A DNA stretch of 64,000 bases from Flavisolibacter longurius (GTDB lineage: Bacteria; Bacteroidota; Bacteroidia; Chitinophagales; Chitinophagaceae): positions 124,001 to 188,000 of the forward strand of contig JABUMY010000001.1 in assembly GCA_013327885.1 (NCBI GenBank), in the 5' to 3' direction. The position numbers and the translations under genes are program-made. Of this stretch, positions 62,189-64,000 are shown in pieces. The notes under the pieces were generated by a model. That model had not been told where the DNA came from. It did not search any database and saw only the letters and a program-made list of their open reading frames with translations. Numbering within the stretch: position 1 is the stretch's first letter; every line of letters starts with the position of its first letter.

Positions 62189-63385
62189 ATGCTGATCAAA
62201 CGCAGAGAGTTTATACAGGTTGGGTCACTGGCCACTGCATCGTTTATGGTGCCGAAATTTTTAAAAGCTTTTGAAGGTGCTGCCCTGGTACCACCCGGCA
62301 ACAAAGTAGTGGTGGTGCTGCAACTCAGTGGCGGCAATGATGGATTGAATACCGTGATCCCGGTCGGCAACGATATCTATTACCGGTCGCGGCCAAAGCT
62401 GGGTATTGAAAAAGAAAAGGCCTTATCGCTGACCGATGAAGCCGGGCTGCATCCGGCATTGACTGCGTTTGCCGATGCTTTCCACGACGGTTCGCTGGGC
62501 GTATTGAACAACGTGGGCTATCCCAATCCCGACCGGTCGCATTTCCGCAGCATGGACATCTGGCATACCGCCAGCAGGAGCAGCGAGTACCTGCACACGG
62601 GTTGGATCGGTCGTTACCTGGATGCGCAGTGCAAGGGCTGCGACAAACCCACGCAGGCACTGGAGATCGATGATGTGCTGAGTCTTGCCCTCAAGGGTCA
62701 AAGCGAGAATGGCCTGGCCCTGAAAGACCCCCGGCGGCTTTTTGGTACCAGCAATGAAAAATTCTTTAAGGACGTTGCTGCAGTCCATGCCCATCACCAC
62801 GAAGAGCCGGTGGACTACCTGTACAAAACCGTTGCCCGTACGGTTTCTTCGGCGGACTATATTTTTAAGCAGTCACGAATGCGCCCTTCAGCCGGCAGTT
62901 ATCCCAACACGGAACTGGGCAAAAGCCTGCAGACCATTGCCTCGCTGATCTTTTCCGATATCAACACAAGCGTATATTATGTTTCGCTGGGAAGCTTTGA
63001 TACGCATGTGGGACAAGAGGGACAGCAGCAGCGGTTGTTTAAAGAAATGAACGATGCGGTGGCTGCATTTGTAAAAGACCTGAAGGTTGCCAACCGGTTC
63101 AACGATGTGCTCTTTTTTACGTTCTCCGAATTTGGGCGGCGGGTAGCCCAAAACGCCAGCGGCGGCACCGATCATGGAACGGCCAATAACATGTTTTTCT
63201 TGAGCGGCGGGTTAAAAGAAAAAGGATTGCTGAATGCCCTGCCCAATCTTGCTGACCTGGATGATGGTGACCTGAAATTTAAAGTTGATTTTAAAAACGT
63301 ATATTCAACCATTCTTTCGAATTGGTTAAGCGCCGACGATAAAACGATCTTAAGCCATGACTACGAAAAACTGAAGTTTATCTAA
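62189..63385 (+). CDS. DUF1501 family protein, Tat-exported
   Basis: A 398-residue alkaline-phosphatase-fold protein of DUF1501 type. A twin-arginine signal (KRREFIQVGSLATASFMV) starts at ATG 62189. Conserved blocks include LQLSGGNDGLNTVIP (about 52-66), NPDRSHFRSMDIWHTAS and GTDHGTANNMFFLSGG near the end, where metal-binding Asp/His residues of the sulfatase-like fold lie. Probably a periplasmic metal-dependent hydrolase acting with the DUF1800 partner. Two hairpins follow. Confidence 0.88.
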   Translation: MLIKRREFIQVGSLATASFMVPKFLKAFEGAALVPPGNKVVVVLQLSGGNDGLNTVIPVGNDIYYRSRPKLGIEKEKALSLTDEAGLHPALTAFADAFHDGSLGVLNNVGYPNPDRSHFRSMDIWHTASRSSEYLHTGWIGRYLDAQCKGCDKPTQALEIDDVLSLALKGQSENGLALKDPRRLFGTSNEKFFKDVAAVHAHHHEEPVDYLYKTVARTVSSADYIFKQSRMRPSAGSYPNTELGKSLQTIASLIFSDINTSVYYVSLGSFDTHVGQEGQQQRLFKEMNDAVAAFVKDLKVANRFNDVLFFTFSEFGRRVAQNASGGTDHGTANNMFFLSGGLKEKGLLNALPNLADLDDGDLKFKVDFKNVYSTILSNWLSADDKTILSHDYEKLKFI

Positions 63386-63411
63386 TACACGTGAAAAATA
63401 TCAGTAAGTTA

Positions 63412-63437
63412 AAGGCCACCTTATCAGGGTGGCCTTG
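63412..63437 (+). terminator. Terminator of the DUF1501 unit
   Basis: AAGGCCACC/GGTGGCCTT arms with a T-rich tail 26 bases after the stop codon. Confidence 0.85.
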
Positions 63438-63465
63438 CTTCTTTTTAGAGGGTTTCTGTTTGCTA

Positions 63466-63498
63466 AGACATTCCATATCTTAAAGATATGGAATGTCT
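63466..63498. repeat. Perfect 15-bp inverted repeat
   Basis: AGACATTCCATATCT-TAA-AGATATGGAATGTCT. It could end transcription of the minus-strand transporter or bind a dimeric regulator. Confidence 0.6.
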
Positions 63499-63506
63499 CT
63501 GTAGGC

Positions 63507-64000
63507 CTATTCCCGCAGGTCGATCTGCTCACTTTCTTTCACCTTGCTGGTGGCAATGCGGTAAAGGATAAACGCCAGCAGGGCAAAGAACAGGACGCCG
63601 AGCCATTTGTAACCTTCCTCACTCAGACCTTCTTTCAGTGCATGTTCCGCATTTAGTTTTTGCAGGCCTGCATTGGTGTTTTCAAACGCCGCTAAAAACG
63701 CAACGATCACACCGGCCAGTGCGCCACCGGCTACAAGGCCTGTGGCAAACAGGTTGCCTTTGCCCAGGTCTTCTTCTTCGGAAGCTGTTACCACGCCTTT
63801 GCGACGCTGTCGCCATTCGGCAATGCCGCGAATGGCACCCCCAATAAAAATGGGGAGGGTGGTGGCAAGCGGCAGGTAGGTGCCTACGGCAAACGAAAGT
63901 GATTTAATGCCGCAAAGTTCGAGGGTGACGGCAATGAACACACCGACCAGTACAAACTGCCAGTCGAGGGTTTGCGACTGGATGCCTTTGATAAGCGTTG
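63507..64000 (-). CDS. OPT family oligopeptide transporter (N-terminal part beyond the window)
   Basis: The last 164 residues of an OPT/YSL-like membrane transporter; the frame stays open to the window edge. The conserved C-terminal segments are CGIKSLSFAVGTYLPLATTLPIFIGGAIRGI (seen as CGIKSLSFAVGTYLP and IFIGGAIRG), then NLFATGLVAGGALAGVIVA and a final helix with an acidic tail. OPT carriers import peptides or metal chelates by proton symport. Confidence 0.88.
   Translation of the reverse strand, partial: TLIKGIQSQTLDWQFVLVGVFIAVTLELCGIKSLSFAVGTYLPLATTLPIFIGGAIRGIAEWRQRRKGVVTASEEEDLGKGNLFATGLVAGGALAGVIVAFLAAFENTNAGLQKLNAEHALKEGLSEEGYKWLGVLFFALLAFILYRIATSKVKESEQIDLRE

Overview
The window reads as a chromosome segment of a Bacteroidota bacterium, most likely family Chitinophagaceae. 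The evidence is two secreted proteins with type IX secretion (T9SS) C-terminal sorting domains, small PorT-like outer-membrane barrels, short lipoproteins, an H1-like/SWIB fusion, a DUF5995 protein, a DUF1800/DUF1501 pair and TAnnTTTG-type -7 boxes close to start codons. This placement rests on recognised families and motifs; no search was run. I see no rRNA, tRNA or CRISPR array. Genes are mixed in strand, mostly single or in units of two or three.

Layout. 1-12 kb: end of a serine beta-lactamase-like hydrolase, a Tat-exported TIM-barrel isomerase, a tandem pair of M14 carboxypeptidase-like proteins (the upstream one has lost its catalytic residues), DUF5995, an AsmA-like membrane protein and a large M16 peptidase. 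12-23 kb: a membrane-anchored metallophosphoesterase, a HipA-like kinase overlapping a DUF3037 gene, an outer-membrane barrel, a DoxX-like gene behind a perfect 16-bp palindrome, a stand-alone receiver protein, several small membrane proteins, a Gfo/Idh/MocA dehydrogenase and a SMUG2-type glycosylase. 23-33 kb: MATE and AI-2E-type transporters, an L,D-transpeptidase-like protein, GNAT, H1-like/SWIB protein, LEA14 lipoprotein, TerB-like protein with a glycine/methionine tail, a class-A beta-lactamase-like hydrolase and a MORN/TonB_C protein.

33.7-39 kb is the most accessory-looking part: a UvrA paralogue without the UvrB-binding insert, a small-protein/zeta-like kinase pair lying between two REP hairpins, a frameshifted REP-associated (RAYT) transposase with a third hairpin, and a PIN toxin-antitoxin module. 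39-48 kb: AraC regulator and NAD(P)-binding oxidoreductase, cytoplasmic alpha-amylase, a 265-bp inverted-repeat element, an MFS exporter, a LamG/T9SS protein, YbjQ and a PAS histidine kinase. 48.9-52.3 kb is a tight inositol-phosphatase/thiL/S41-protease unit. 52-64 kb: nitrilase-family amidase, T9SS protein, glycosyltransferase and purH meeting over nested inverted repeats, ComEC, a membrane-anchored GNAT-like protein, a barrel, DUF1800/DUF1501 and the end of an OPT transporter.

The theme running through the window is repetitive DNA between genes and sometimes inside them: degenerate 6-10-bp-period tracts, often arranged as long imperfect hairpins just after stop codons, and GC-rich palindromes of the CCCCCTG...GGGGGA type. 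Similar material lies in frame inside the uvrA paralogue and the nitrilase-family gene and supplies the last codons of the glycosyltransferase, so these elements appear to move and to be tolerated as protein-coding inserts.
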